This document shows, piece by piece, positions 6,963 through 14,122 of a DNA stretch of 64,000 nucleotides. The position numbers and the translations under genes were made by a program. The stretch is from Fodinibius sediminis (GTDB lineage Bacteria; Bacteroidota; Rhodothermia; Balneolales; Balneolaceae): the NCBI RefSeq assembly GCF_900182555.1, contig NZ_FXTH01000017.1:1-64000 (forward strand), given 5' to 3'. The notes under the pieces were generated by a model. The model had not been told where the DNA came from. It ran no database searches and worked only from the letters and a program-made list of their open reading frames with translations. Positions within the stretch are counted from its first letter, which is position 1, and each line of letters opens with the position of its first letter.

Positions 6963-7048
6963 GCTTTGAGGTTCGTCCATATCTGCCGTACATTTTTGTT
7001 TTGTACCAACATCCGGGGCACGCCACCTACACACTCAACCGTTATACC
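6963..7048 (+). repeat. Intergenic repeat, copy 2, with cassette-like core
   Basis: CTTTGAGGTTCGTCCATATC and the bases after it match copy 1 at 5654. The segment ends in AACCGTTATACC; GTTATACC (7041-7048) has its reverse complement GGTATAAC at 8162-8169, two bases after the stop of the gene ending at 8160. That suggests a cassette start here. Confidence 0.45.
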
Positions 7049-7085
7049 TCACACCCTAATCCTGAAACAAGATGGTTCACGAACA

Positions 7086-7661
7086 ATGGAGAAAGAGGAA
7101 CTTAAAGGAATTCTTACATTCTTGCGCAATTCCGAACAACTGAAAAACACCTACCGCTCAAGCTATACCTCAACGGGACGCACAGAAAGTGTCGCCGAGC
7201 ATAGCTGGCGCCTCTGCCTTATGGCCCTGATCCTGGAACGATACTTTCCGGAAGTGGACATGGCAAGGGTAATAAAAATTTGTATCGTTCATGACCTGGG
7301 GGAAGCGATCAACGGGGATATCCCCGCTCCAGCCCAGGATAATTCTACTGATAAATCAGAAAATGAGCGGAGCGATTTATTGCAACTGGCGGATAGTTTG
7401 CCCAGCGACCTGAAAGAAGCATTAGTGGAATTGTGGGATGAATATGAAACTGTTACTTCGGCTGAAGCCCGAACGGCAAAGGCATTCGATAAAATGGAGA
7501 CCATCATCCAGCACAACCAGGGGAAAAATCCCGAAGATTTTGATTACGCATTTAACCTGCATTACGGCAGGGAGTACACCTCAGACCACCCCATTATTTC
7601 CTCAATGCGCAAAATGTTGGACGAAGAAACAGGCAAACGGGCTAATAACTCCGATAACTGA
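7086..7661 (+). CDS. HD-domain hydrolase (YfbR-like nucleotidase family)
   Basis: This 191-residue protein has the HD signature: RTESVAEHSWRLCLMAL (first metal His), then KICIVHDLGEAINGDIPAP (the HD pair and following Glu-Ala), and a late AKAFDKMETIIQHNQG with the last metal Asp. Relatives such as YfbR dephosphorylate deoxynucleoside monophosphates or act in phosphohydrolase clean-up. The ATG at 7086 is chosen because the domain starts there; the 40 upstream codons in the frame are intergenic repeat. Its neighbours are unrelated single genes. Confidence 0.85.
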   Translation: MEKEELKGILTFLRNSEQLKNTYRSSYTSTGRTESVAEHSWRLCLMALILERYFPEVDMARVIKICIVHDLGEAINGDIPAPAQDNSTDKSENERSDLLQLADSLPSDLKEALVELWDEYETVTSAEARTAKAFDKMETIIQHNQGKNPEDFDYAFNLHYGREYTSDHPIISSMRKMLDEETGKRANNSDN

Positions 7662-7666
7662 CATCA

Positions 7667-7800
7667 ATCCGTTATATAAACTGTCTGTGAGCGCAATTGC
7701 GACCTGGGCTGCGGTATTCCGCCTTGCCCGCTTTCCATTTATTCGTTAAGCTTTTATTCAATAAGTGATACTGCATTGTGGCACCTTCAGCTTAAATGCA
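7667..7800 (+). repeat. Degenerate attC-like site
   Basis: CTTGCCCGCTTTCCATTTAT followed by TCGTTAAGCTTTTATT and, 30 bases on, GTGGCACCTTCAGCTTAAAT aligns with 1195-1270 (CTTGCCCGCCTCCCATTTAT ... TTAAGCGC) over about 80 bases at roughly 65-70% identity. It sits between two + strand genes. Confidence 0.5.
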
Positions 7801-7836
7801 GGGTCGATATACTCCTTAAGTGATCTCCTACCCACG

Positions 7837-8160
7837 ATGAATGAACAACAGAACATGGTGGTTGCCACTACAGTCGCGGGCCTGATTTTGGTCGTTGTCT
7901 ATCTTTGTCCGTGGCGCACCGCGTCTACAGGAGAAATCCGGTGGAGTCCGATCTACCAGCCTCCGCTGTCCTACGTCCGATCCTACGACGGCCAGCACGG
8001 TACCCGGGGCAGTTCCAGGATTGAATCGGAAGAGGCGCACGTTGCCGTGAGTATCCTGATCCTGGAAGTCCTGGCCCTGCTTGCAGCCGGAGGCACGCTC
8101 TATCTCTTTTTTTCAGATGACGGGGAGGATGAGGAAAGCCACCCAGAAGCATCCAGCTGA
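7837..8160 (+). CDS. Small two-helix membrane protein, unknown
   Basis: This 107-residue protein has two hydrophobic helices (about residues 8-25 and 70-93), a polar basic loop between them, and an acidic tail (SDDGEDEESH). The topology suggests both ends face the same side of the inner membrane. I recognise no family. The start is placed at the ATG at 7837 because the 24 upstream codons overlap the attC-like repeat. The stop at 8158-8160 lies two bases before the core GGTATAAC. Confidence 0.5.
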   Translation: MNEQQNMVVATTVAGLILVVVYLCPWRTASTGEIRWSPIYQPPLSYVRSYDGQHGTRGSSRIESEEAHVAVSILILEVLALLAAGGTLYLFFSDDGEDEESHPEASS

Positions 8161-8161
8161 T

Positions 8162-8264
8162 GGTATAACGACTCTAACCTGCCCGATGTAAGCGCCCTCG
8201 CTTTTGGTTTTGAAACGCCGCTTTCGTTAATTGCAGGCTCAACGCCCCGACGGTTATCCACCGG
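8162..8264 (+). repeat. Degenerate attC-like site before the GNAT gene
   Basis: GGTATAACGAC (8162-8172) pairs imperfectly with GACGGTTATCC (about 8252-8262). Between them GCCCTCGCTTTTGG and CTTTCGTTAATTGCAGG resemble the middle of the site at 4441-4500 (TTGGTTTTAAG, CTTTCGTTAGTTGC). Confidence 0.45.
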
Positions 8265-8309
8265 GTCGCCGGTGTGATGGGTTTCATACAATTATAAACA
8301 GGCCAAGTC

Positions 8310-8843
8310 ATGAACTACGCTGTATTTGATACCGGGCAGTCCCGGGAAGTAATCGAACTCTTTCGCCGGGTATTCACTGACTCGGAAGGCCGGGATGAGG
8401 GCATGTTGATCGGGAACCTCGTTTCCGGACTGATCAGCACCAGAGGCCGCGATGTCGCAGGATTTGTAGCCACCGACCAGGAAAAAATAGTCGGCTGTAT
8501 ATTTTTCAGCCGGCTGACCGTTCAGGACAATACGAATGCGTTCATCCTGTCTCCCGTAGCAGTCGATACCAGTTACCAGGGACAGGGAACAGGACAAGAG
8601 TTGATAGGGTTCGGTATTCAGCACCTGAAAGAGCAGGGTGTGGAGCGGGTGTTCACTTACGGCAACCCCGCTTTCTACGGGAAAGTGGGGTTCAAACCGG
8701 TCAGCGAAGAATGTGTTTCTCCCCCACTGGAATTAACGCAGCCGGAAGGCTGGCTTGGCCAATCACTCACTGGAGATAAAATAATGCCCATAGCCGGCGC
8801 ATCCCGCTGCGTAGAAGCATTAAATAAGCAGGAGTACTGGTAA
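8310..8843 (+). CDS. GNAT-family N-acetyltransferase
   Basis: This 177-residue protein shows the GNAT core: VGCIFFSRLTVQ (beta-4), LSPVAVDTSYQGQGTGQELI (motif A with the Q/RxxGxG/A acetyl-CoA pyrophosphate loop, here QGQGTG) and YGNPAFYGKVGFKPVSEE (motif B, FYGKVGF). It resembles the YhbS group, which acetylates small molecules or proteins; the substrate is unknown. GNAT genes are among the most frequent integron cassette genes. It stands alone between attC-like gaps. Confidence 0.9.
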   Translation: MNYAVFDTGQSREVIELFRRVFTDSEGRDEGMLIGNLVSGLISTRGRDVAGFVATDQEKIVGCIFFSRLTVQDNTNAFILSPVAVDTSYQGQGTGQELIGFGIQHLKEQGVERVFTYGNPAFYGKVGFKPVSEECVSPPLELTQPEGWLGQSLTGDKIMPIAGASRCVEALNKQEYW

Positions 8844-8845
8844 TA

Positions 8846-8947
8846 TCTCAACCGGGCGGGATTCAACCTTTTCTTGTCCGCCTCTATTTTTATCCGTACT
8901 CTTTCTTATTCCAAAGCATTAAACACGCTGGCGTGCGGCATAAGCGC
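8846..8947 (+). repeat. Degenerate attC-like site
   Basis: CTTGTCCGCCTCTATTTTTA (8873-8892) then a 45-base AT-rich part and CTGGCGTGCGGCATAAGCGC (8928-8947) aligns in order with 1195-1270 (CTTGCCCGCC ... GGCGCCTGCACCTTAAGCGC). The left part CTCAACCGGGCGGG may be the R''-L'' side. Confidence 0.5.
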
Positions 8948-8986
8948 AGGATTATTATTCTTAAATAATTTAAGGAACGGAACTCC

Positions 8987-9574
8987 ATGTTATTTACCAA
9001 GATGTCCCTTGCTGATTTCCCCTGGAAAATGCTGTTACTTGAAGGGCTTCTTGTCGTCTTGAGCGTCCTGCTGGCATTGGCCCTCAACAGCTGGCGCGAA
9101 GCCCGGACCCATCAGAATCTGGCAGACCGTGCATTGCAGGAAGTGATGGATGAAGCACAGATTAACTGCGCACGCATTGAAAGCGTTCAGTCCTACCACA
9201 GGGCTGTGGTAAACGGCAGCCAAAAGCCGACCGGATTAAAGATCGGATTTCTGCGCAATGATGCCTGGGATGTTGCCAAAACCACGGGTGCAGCTTCCTA
9301 TCTTGACTATCAACTGGCATCCAGGATCGGAGAAATCAGCGCTCACCAAAGTGACCATCGGTCTATTGTACGAGCTTATACGGAAGCATTGTTTACAAAC
9401 GGCCTTCAACTGGAGCCGGGGCAACAGATGCACCAGCAGGGAGAACAGGGAGTCATTAACGAACTGCTTCGCATCCAGGAAAAATTGCTCACAAAATATC
9501 AGAGCCTGCAGGAACTGCTGAACGAACAGCATAACAGCGCTATTGCGACACCTGATGTTTGTGGAAATGGGTAA
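8987..9574 (+). CDS. Single-helix membrane-anchored protein, unknown
   Basis: This 195-residue protein has one N-terminal hydrophobic helix (about residues 14-32, ending ALNSWREARTHQ), then a soluble helical domain rich in Gln and Glu. The helix followed by LNSWRE recalls DUF6090-type Bacteroidota proteins, which begin with a membrane helix followed by NWRE, but the match is too short to name the family. The soluble part should face the periplasm. It stands alone; AAGGAACGGAACTCC upstream is a likely ribosome site. Confidence 0.6.
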   Translation: MLFTKMSLADFPWKMLLLEGLLVVLSVLLALALNSWREARTHQNLADRALQEVMDEAQINCARIESVQSYHRAVVNGSQKPTGLKIGFLRNDAWDVAKTTGAASYLDYQLASRIGEISAHQSDHRSIVRAYTEALFTNGLQLEPGQQMHQQGEQGVINELLRIQEKLLTKYQSLQELLNEQHNSAIATPDVCGNG

Positions 9575-9652
9575 ATTATAACCTTCGGTAGTCCCGAACA
9601 GTCATTGTGCTTCCTCTGCCAGCCGCCCCCTATTCATTGGTTATAAATAACG
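9573..9652 (+). repeat. Possible short attC-like site
   Basis: AATTATAACC (about 9575-9584) and GGTTATAAAT (9641-9650) are nearly perfect inverted repeats about 60 bases apart, overlapping the stop region of the preceding gene, as an R''/R' pair would. Confidence 0.4.
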
Positions 9653-9755
9653 CAGCGTTCACCCTCCCGCTCTTTGTCCCAACGGTGATACCAACCTCTT
9701 GGTTCGCATTAGTTATCATCCCGGTTCCGGGTGTAGAATTGTAAAAAAGTGTACC

Positions 9756-10178
9756 ATGAAAAAGTTACTTCTTCTTGCTTCTGCCCTGGCCCTGCTTTCC
9801 TGCTCCGAGCAACGTACGGATGCCCTGATGACAGAACCAGCCGGATCCGCCCACTATTATATCAACAACCAGAGCAGTACTGAGATAACAGTGATCTTTG
9901 TCACGTCCGCAGCACTAAATTTCGAGACCGATAGCTCCGCGGTTCCCGGGGACAGCTCAAAAGTGATTTTCAGGGATGGCGGCATCGGGATCAACCCGAA
10001 ACCCTCAGATTCGTTCAGTAATCTCAAGTTTTTCAGGGAGACAAAGAGAAATAGCCCCGTCATTGTCATTGACTCTATTAGGAACGAAGCCTGGAAAGTC
10101 ATCCACAGCGAGATGGATGATTCGGGTTACGGCCTGACGGAATATGAGTTAACCATTTCCGATCAGGGCCTGGAATAG
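9756..10178 (+). CDS. Small lipoprotein, unknown
   Basis: This 140-residue protein has a lipoprotein signal MKKLLLLASALALLSCSEQ with cleavage before Cys. The mature part is a beta-rich, mostly polar domain (HYYINNQSSTEITVIFVT ... YGLTEYELTI) without recognisable motifs. It would be anchored in the inner or outer membrane facing the periplasm. The start at 9756 is chosen over an upstream in-frame start because the signal peptide begins there. Confidence 0.7.
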   Translation: MKKLLLLASALALLSCSEQRTDALMTEPAGSAHYYINNQSSTEITVIFVTSAALNFETDSSAVPGDSSKVIFRDGGIGINPKPSDSFSNLKFFRETKRNSPVIVIDSIRNEAWKVIHSEMDDSGYGLTEYELTISDQGLE

Positions 10179-10430
10179 CTCCAGCCGGCCAACAGCCAGC
10201 ACTTCAACTTGCCCACCCTGTTGCTCCCGGTTTCAAATAGTTCTGCTTTCACTGCCGGTTAAAAATAAGTCCAGCACTGTCCTGCAGGCCACAGGCCGTT
10301 ATTTGACATTGCTCATCTTTTTAAAAATTTTGCCTGGACATAACCAGAACAACGGGGAGTGGTTATGCAACTTTGTAGTCACGAGAGTTTCATTGTTGCA
10401 AGTTCTTAATCCAAAGAGAGAGGAACTATT

Positions 10431-10765
10431 ATGGAAAATCCTGTCGAACACCAAGTCAAAGCCTTCAATAACAGGAACCTGGATGCTTTCATGGAAGCTT
10501 TTGCCGCTGACATAAACGTTGAAAACGGCAGTGGCGAAGAGCTGTTAAGCGGCCAACAGGAGTTCCGTGCTTTTACGAAGTGATGTTTGACAACAGCCCC
10601 GAACTTCACTGCGATATCCTTAACCGTATGAGCGTTGGGGACTGGGTGATAGACGAAGAAAAATTAGAAGGACTCCATGCCCAAGGATTTCCAGAAGAGG
10701 CTCATGCGGTAGTTGCCTACTCCGTGAGTAATGGCCAAATTACCTTTGTACGCATGTTTTCCTGA
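10431..10765 (+). pseudogene. Frameshifted SnoaL-like (NTF2-fold) protein
   Basis: The gene starts MENPVEHQVKAFNNRNLDAF, typical of SnoaL-like cone-barrel proteins, and reads to FRAFTK before a stop at about 10582. The next frame resumes at once with FYEVMFDNSPELHCDILNRM and ends AVVAYSVSNGQITFVRMFS, the rest of the same domain. A single-base change near 10570-10580 therefore splits it. AGAGAGGAACTATT supplies a good ribosome site, so the break may be recent or a sequencing error. Confidence 0.75.
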
Positions 10766-11373
10766 GCATCTGGGCCCAGGTGTAATCGTACCAGGTCCTT
10801 AGTGTTTTCTCTGGACAAACAGCTGCATACCCCGCCGGTTATGCACCAGATCCTTATAGTGCTAATCTTGTCTTGTTCCCGGTGAACTGGAGAATTTACA
10901 CTTAAGTAAAGTCTGGCACAATGGCCGTTAAACAACAATATGCCTGCCGGCATCCTGGCTGCTCATACATTGCGTCAAGGGGCCGGGAATGGGCCAGGAA
11001 TCTGAAGAGAGAAGGGCTCGCCCCCCAGGCCGGAGAAGCCTTTGCCGGGCTCCTGTGTCGGAGTGCAATCCATATACAATTTTTCTGTGGCTGCGGGGAA
11101 ATCTGGCCGGAAAATCAAGCGGACGGGCCAGCTTGCCACATAATCAGCATGTCTGCGGGGACGCCCACCACACTCCGGACGCCTCTGGCTTTTGGGCATC
11201 CCGTTTAATCTACCCCTCCCCCCCGGCCTTGCTGCGTGCTTGCTCCCCCGGCAAGGGGCGTTAATTAACGGCCCTTATGGCGGATGTAGAAATTATCCTG
11301 TCCAATTTCCAATATTTCAGTCATTATAACAATGCAGCACAAACACAGAATATCCAGCAAAAAAACAACAGCC
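10766..11373. other. Gene-poor gap with cassette-core relics
   Basis: No convincing gene was found; an open frame at 10921-11208 has no start signal or recognisable pattern. GCATA(ccccgccgg)TTATGC near 10834 recalls the GCCGGTTATGCGCC end of the site at 4421-4527. GGGCGTTAATTAACGGCCC (about 11255-11273) is a palindromic core-like sequence. The 36 bases at 11299-11334 are similar to 17151-17186. Confidence 0.5.
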
Positions 11374-11748
11374 ATGAATATTTTCTTATGGGTTCTTCAA
11401 GTTCTTCTCGCACTGCATACCGCCGCGGGGGCGGTGTGGAAATTCTCCCATTCAGCCGGACAGACTATGCCTTCCCTGGCCACGATTCCGCAGGAAATCT
11501 GGATAGGAATGAGTGTCGTCGAGCTGCTTTGCAGCCTGGCCCTGATCCTTCCGGCAGTAAACAAGTTCTCCGGAACCCTGGTGCCTGCCGCAGCGGTCAT
11601 TATCGCCGCAGAGATGCTTCTCTTTTCTGTGATGCACCTCGCTTACGGTGCCGCGAGTGTACAGCCCGTGGTTTACTGGATCACCGTGGCTGCCGTCTGT
11701 GGCTTTATCGCCTACGGAAGATACGCTTCCTCCCCTCTTCAGTCCTGA
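11374..11748 (+). CDS. DoxX-like membrane protein
   Basis: This 124-residue protein has four hydrophobic helices in the DoxX-like arrangement: MNIFLWVLQVLLALHTAAG, IWIGMSVVELLCSLALILP, LVPAAAVIIAAEMLLFSV and VVYWITVAAVCGFIAYGR. The first helix ending in AxxxxxAGxxK and the E in the second and third helices fit the family. DoxX-like proteins are inner-membrane proteins of uncertain role. The ATG at 11374 is preferred over one 42 bases upstream that lacks conserved residues. Confidence 0.75.
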   Translation: MNIFLWVLQVLLALHTAAGAVWKFSHSAGQTMPSLATIPQEIWIGMSVVELLCSLALILPAVNKFSGTLVPAAAVIIAAEMLLFSVMHLAYGAASVQPVVYWITVAAVCGFIAYGRYASSPLQS

Positions 11749-11809
11749 CCAGCTCCCCTGATGCCCCCGATAAATAAATACATACAGACAATCAAAACAC
11801 GATGCTGCC

Positions 11810-12081
11810 ATGACAAAAGCAGAGACCGTCAATTTCTATATCGCCAACGCTCCCGCAGAGCCCATCTTGTCATGGAAGAACTCCGGGAAATCATACCATC
11901 AACGGTCCCCCAGGCGGAAGAAGGGATAAGCTGGAAGGTGCCGATCCGCAAATATCGCGGTATTCTTGCCGGTTTCAATTTCAGCTGTTTCTACCGTACA
12001 TTTTGTAATAACATGGCCGTTAAGCTGCCCGTTTTCCTGGGCCCGGCCATTTTTGACAACAGCAGTAACAACGCACACTGA
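11810..12081 (+). pseudogene. Frameshifted, truncated DUF1801 protein
   Basis: The start MTKAETVNFYIANAPAEPI is typical of DUF1801 (YdhG-like) proteins. After a frameshift near 11865-11875 the other frame gives MEELREIIPSTVPQAEEGIS and WKVPIRKYRGILAGFN, the next part of the same domain. It then runs into TGTTTCTACCGTACATTTTG, intergenic-repeat sequence like that at 6985, so the C-terminal half is gone. Both a shift and a truncation make it non-functional. Confidence 0.65.
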
Positions 12082-12089
12082 ACCTGGGA

Positions 12090-12470
12090 ATGACCTGCTA
12101 TCAAAATGAAATAGATCGAATCAGGGAAAACTGCTATTCAAACGAACTGCAGATAGCCACCATCATTCAAACGCGGCAGTTCATTATCAACAATTTCGAT
12201 AAAAAGCTGAATCTGGACTTGCTGTCCCGCAGGCAGCACATCTCCAAGTTTCATTTACTGCGTCTTTTCAAAAGGTATTACGGGCTGACCATCCGGCAAT
12301 ACCTGATTGAAACGCGATTGGAAAAATCCAAGGAATTTCTGGCTAATGGCATGTCGGTCACCGAAACCTGCTTTGCCGTGGGATATGAAAGCCCGGGCTC
12401 GTTCAGTACATTATTCAAAAGCAGGACCGGGTTCACCCCATCGATTTTCAAAAACAGCAACTTTCGATAA
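12090..12470 (+). CDS. AraC-family DNA-binding protein
   Basis: This 126-residue protein is essentially the AraC DNA-binding domain: two helix-turn-helix units, LNLDLLSRRQHISKFHLLRL and MSVTETCFAVGYESPGSFST, followed by LFKSRTGFTPSIFK, the family signature. A 30-residue N-terminal part lacks a sensing domain. It probably controls the VOC gene that starts 72 bases downstream, a pairing often seen in Bacteroidota and Firmicutes. GAACCTGGGA upstream is a weak ribosome site. Confidence 0.88.
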   Translation: MTCYQNEIDRIRENCYSNELQIATIIQTRQFIINNFDKKLNLDLLSRRQHISKFHLLRLFKRYYGLTIRQYLIETRLEKSKEFLANGMSVTETCFAVGYESPGSFSTLFKSRTGFTPSIFKNSNFR

Positions 12471-12541
12471 GCTAATGTGCGCTGGATTTAGAATCTTATT
12501 GCCAGCATTAATTCATCTACCAATAGACAAGAGGTGTAATT

Positions 12542-12937
12542 ATGAAAATCAACGTGATAGGCATTCCGGTTCAGGACCAGGACAAAGCACTGAAATTTTA
12601 TACCGAAACACTGGGCTTCGTCGAGAAGCGCGATATTCCATTGGCCGAGGGAAACAGGTGGTTAACCGTCGTTGCCAAAGAAGAACAAGATGGACCGGAA
12701 CTGCTCCTCGAACCCTCTCCAACCAGCTTTGAGCCGGCAAGAGTGTACCAGAAAGCACTGTATGACGCCGGTATCCCCTATACACAGTTCAGTGTAGACA
12801 ATGTTCAAGAGGAATACGAACGCTTGAGCCGGCTTGGCGTCGAATTCAGCATGAAACCGACGGAGATGGGAACCACCAAAATTGCTGTATTTGACGACAC
12901 CTGCGGAAACAAAATGCAGATTGTTGAAATGCTGTAA
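12542..12937 (+). CDS. VOC-family (glyoxalase/dioxygenase-fold) protein
   Basis: This 131-residue protein is a single VOC module: IGIPVQDQDKALKFYTETLGF, GNRWLTVVAKEE, GIPYTQFSVDNVQEEYERL and FDDTCGNKMQIVEML. The ends GFVEK and DTCGNKMQIVE fit the glyoxalase-like group that uses metal-bound substrates; one of the usual metal ligands is hard to place, so the activity is uncertain. GACAAGAGGTGTAATT gives a good ribosome site. It is probably regulated by the AraC protein just upstream. Confidence 0.88.
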   Translation: MKINVIGIPVQDQDKALKFYTETLGFVEKRDIPLAEGNRWLTVVAKEEQDGPELLLEPSPTSFEPARVYQKALYDAGIPYTQFSVDNVQEEYERLSRLGVEFSMKPTEMGTTKIAVFDDTCGNKMQIVEML

Positions 12938-13033
12938 CCCGAAATCTCCGTCCCCCCGGCAGGCCGTGCGTGAGACTCTCCCTGGCCGGTTTCCTTTGAC
13001 CGGCGGTGACCGCTCCCTGCAGAAAGGAGCAGA

Positions 13034-13624
13034 TCAATGCGGGGAGACCACTTCAAAGCCTATCTGATCAGGCAAATCTTTAACTTTATGGCCGGGAGTT
13101 ATGCCCTTTGTAGCCTTCAATACGAGGAAATCGCCCGCGGCAGCCCCCGTAAAAACGATCCCGAACAGCAGCAGGTAGGCACTGCCCATCCATAACCCCG
13201 CTATGGAGGGGATGATCCCAAGGAGCAAACCGGGCATTACGGTCCCGGCCCGGTACGACCGGATGGAAATCTTTTCCCTTAAATGGACGTAGGGAATAAA
13301 GGGCTTTTCTATATAGCCAAATTTAATGGCCCTGCATCCTTTTCTGGCAACAAGTATGAAAGTGAGCGCATGGATGAGTTCATGTAGAATCATGCCGGCG
13401 AACAGACCGATCATGATAAAGAAATATATTTTTGCAAAAATCCATATATACGAGAGGAGCCCGTCATTCAAGAACACCTGTACCAGGCTTTTAACCTGGT
13501 CGAACAGTTCCGATCCCCAGATTATCATAAACGGCACTCCTATTACAATGGCATTGTATATAGTGAATGTTTTGGCAAAGGCCGATATTTGTTCATTGGA
13601 AATGACAATTTTTCGATTATTCAT
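13034..13624 (-). CDS. DUF3267-type membrane zinc metalloprotease
   Basis: This 196-residue protein has four hydrophobic segments (about residues 23-38, 62-80, 128-146 and 148-168) and the zinc motif HELIHAL near residue 81, at the end of the second segment. HExxH in the membrane followed by GYIEKPFIPYVHLREKISIR fits DUF3267, a site-2-protease-like family. It is the last gene of an operon that begins with two double-glycine leader peptides. That context suggests a role in processing, maturing or giving immunity to those peptides, which is inference. It is separated from the peptide genes by a strong hairpin. Confidence 0.8.
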   Translation of the reverse strand: MNNRKIVISNEQISAFAKTFTIYNAIVIGVPFMIIWGSELFDQVKSLVQVFLNDGLLSYIWIFAKIYFFIMIGLFAGMILHELIHALTFILVARKGCRAIKFGYIEKPFIPYVHLREKISIRSYRAGTVMPGLLLGIIPSIAGLWMGSAYLLLFGIVFTGAAAGDFLVLKATKGITPGHKVKDLPDQIGFEVVSPH

Positions 13625-13642
13625 AGTACGCTGGTTTTAGGT

Positions 13643-13679
13643 AATCCGGGGTTGCCATGAAATACCACAACCCCGGATT
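13643..13679 (-). terminator. Perfect 11-bp hairpin between peptide genes and protease gene
   Basis: AATCCGGGGTT and AACCCCGGATT are perfect inverted arms around a 15-base loop. On the - strand it lies just after the second peptide's stop codon and before the DUF3267 start. There is no long T-run, so it may be a leaky terminator or an RNA stabiliser that keeps peptide mRNA more abundant than protease mRNA. Confidence 0.65.
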
Positions 13680-13684
13680 GTTTA

Positions 13685-13903
13685 TTAATTTGTCATCCAT
13701 TTAACCCCATAATAAATGGCCACGCCCACGAGTACTCCAGCCCCAATTGCTGCAAGGCCTCCGCCTGCTGCAGCAGCTATGGCAGCGCCACCGCTTAAGG
13801 CGCCCCCCTTGTAACTGAACCTTTCTTCCCTATCCAATTCTTTGACATCAAATTTGGAAACATCATCTAATGCCATTCGTTTATTTATACTGAAAGTATT
13901 CAT
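13685..13903 (-). CDS. Double-glycine leader peptide, second bacteriocin-like precursor
   Basis: This 72-residue peptide has a charged leader (MNTFSINKRMALDDVSKFDV, then KELDREERFSYKGG) ending in GG, followed by a Gly/Ala-rich core ALSGGAAIAAAAGGGLAAIG and AGVLVGVAIYYGVKWMTN. The core has GxxxG-like spacing and a basic-aromatic end, as in class IIb two-peptide bacteriocins. Expected cleavage is after KGG by a C39-type peptidase transporter, none of which is in the window. It follows the first peptide gene by 30 bases. Confidence 0.7.
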   Translation of the reverse strand: MNTFSINKRMALDDVSKFDVKELDREERFSYKGGALSGGAAIAAAAGGGLAAIGAGVLVGVAIYYGVKWMTN

Positions 13904-13933
13904 TTTACCATTGCTTTTATGATGAAGAAATAA

Positions 13934-14122
13934 TTAGTCACTTGCAGAAGCGGCTGCTACTCCGGCTCCTATACCTGCTATAAATAACGCGCCTGCGGCA
14001 GTGGCTACCTGCGTAGCTGTATAGGTAACCCCCAAAATAGTCAGCGCTACAAATCCCCCTTCAATTTGTTCTAATGTTTGATCATCTATTTCTACCAATC
14101 CCATTTCATGTACATTATCCAT
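13934..14122 (-). CDS. Double-glycine leader peptide, first bacteriocin-like precursor
   Basis: This 62-residue peptide has a classical leader MDNVHEMGLVEIDDQTLEQI followed by EGG, with the conserved L..L..I.GG spacing, then a hydrophobic core FVALTILGVTYTATQVATAA and GALFIAGIGAGVAAASASD that contains GxxxG. Ribosome site AAGGAGATATATT sits just before the ATG, one of the strongest in the region. Paired with the next peptide it resembles a two-peptide class IIb bacteriocin. It could instead be a signalling peptide or a RiPP precursor; no modifying enzyme is adjacent apart from DUF3267. Confidence 0.75.
   Translation of the reverse strand: MDNVHEMGLVEIDDQTLEQIEGGFVALTILGVTYTATQVATAAGALFIAGIGAGVAAASASD

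Noticed and set aside
10921-11208. 95-codon open frame read as a possible gene
   Set aside because: It has no ribosome site or recognisable pattern and overlaps other open frames; Cys/Trp-rich content is consistent with noncoding DNA.
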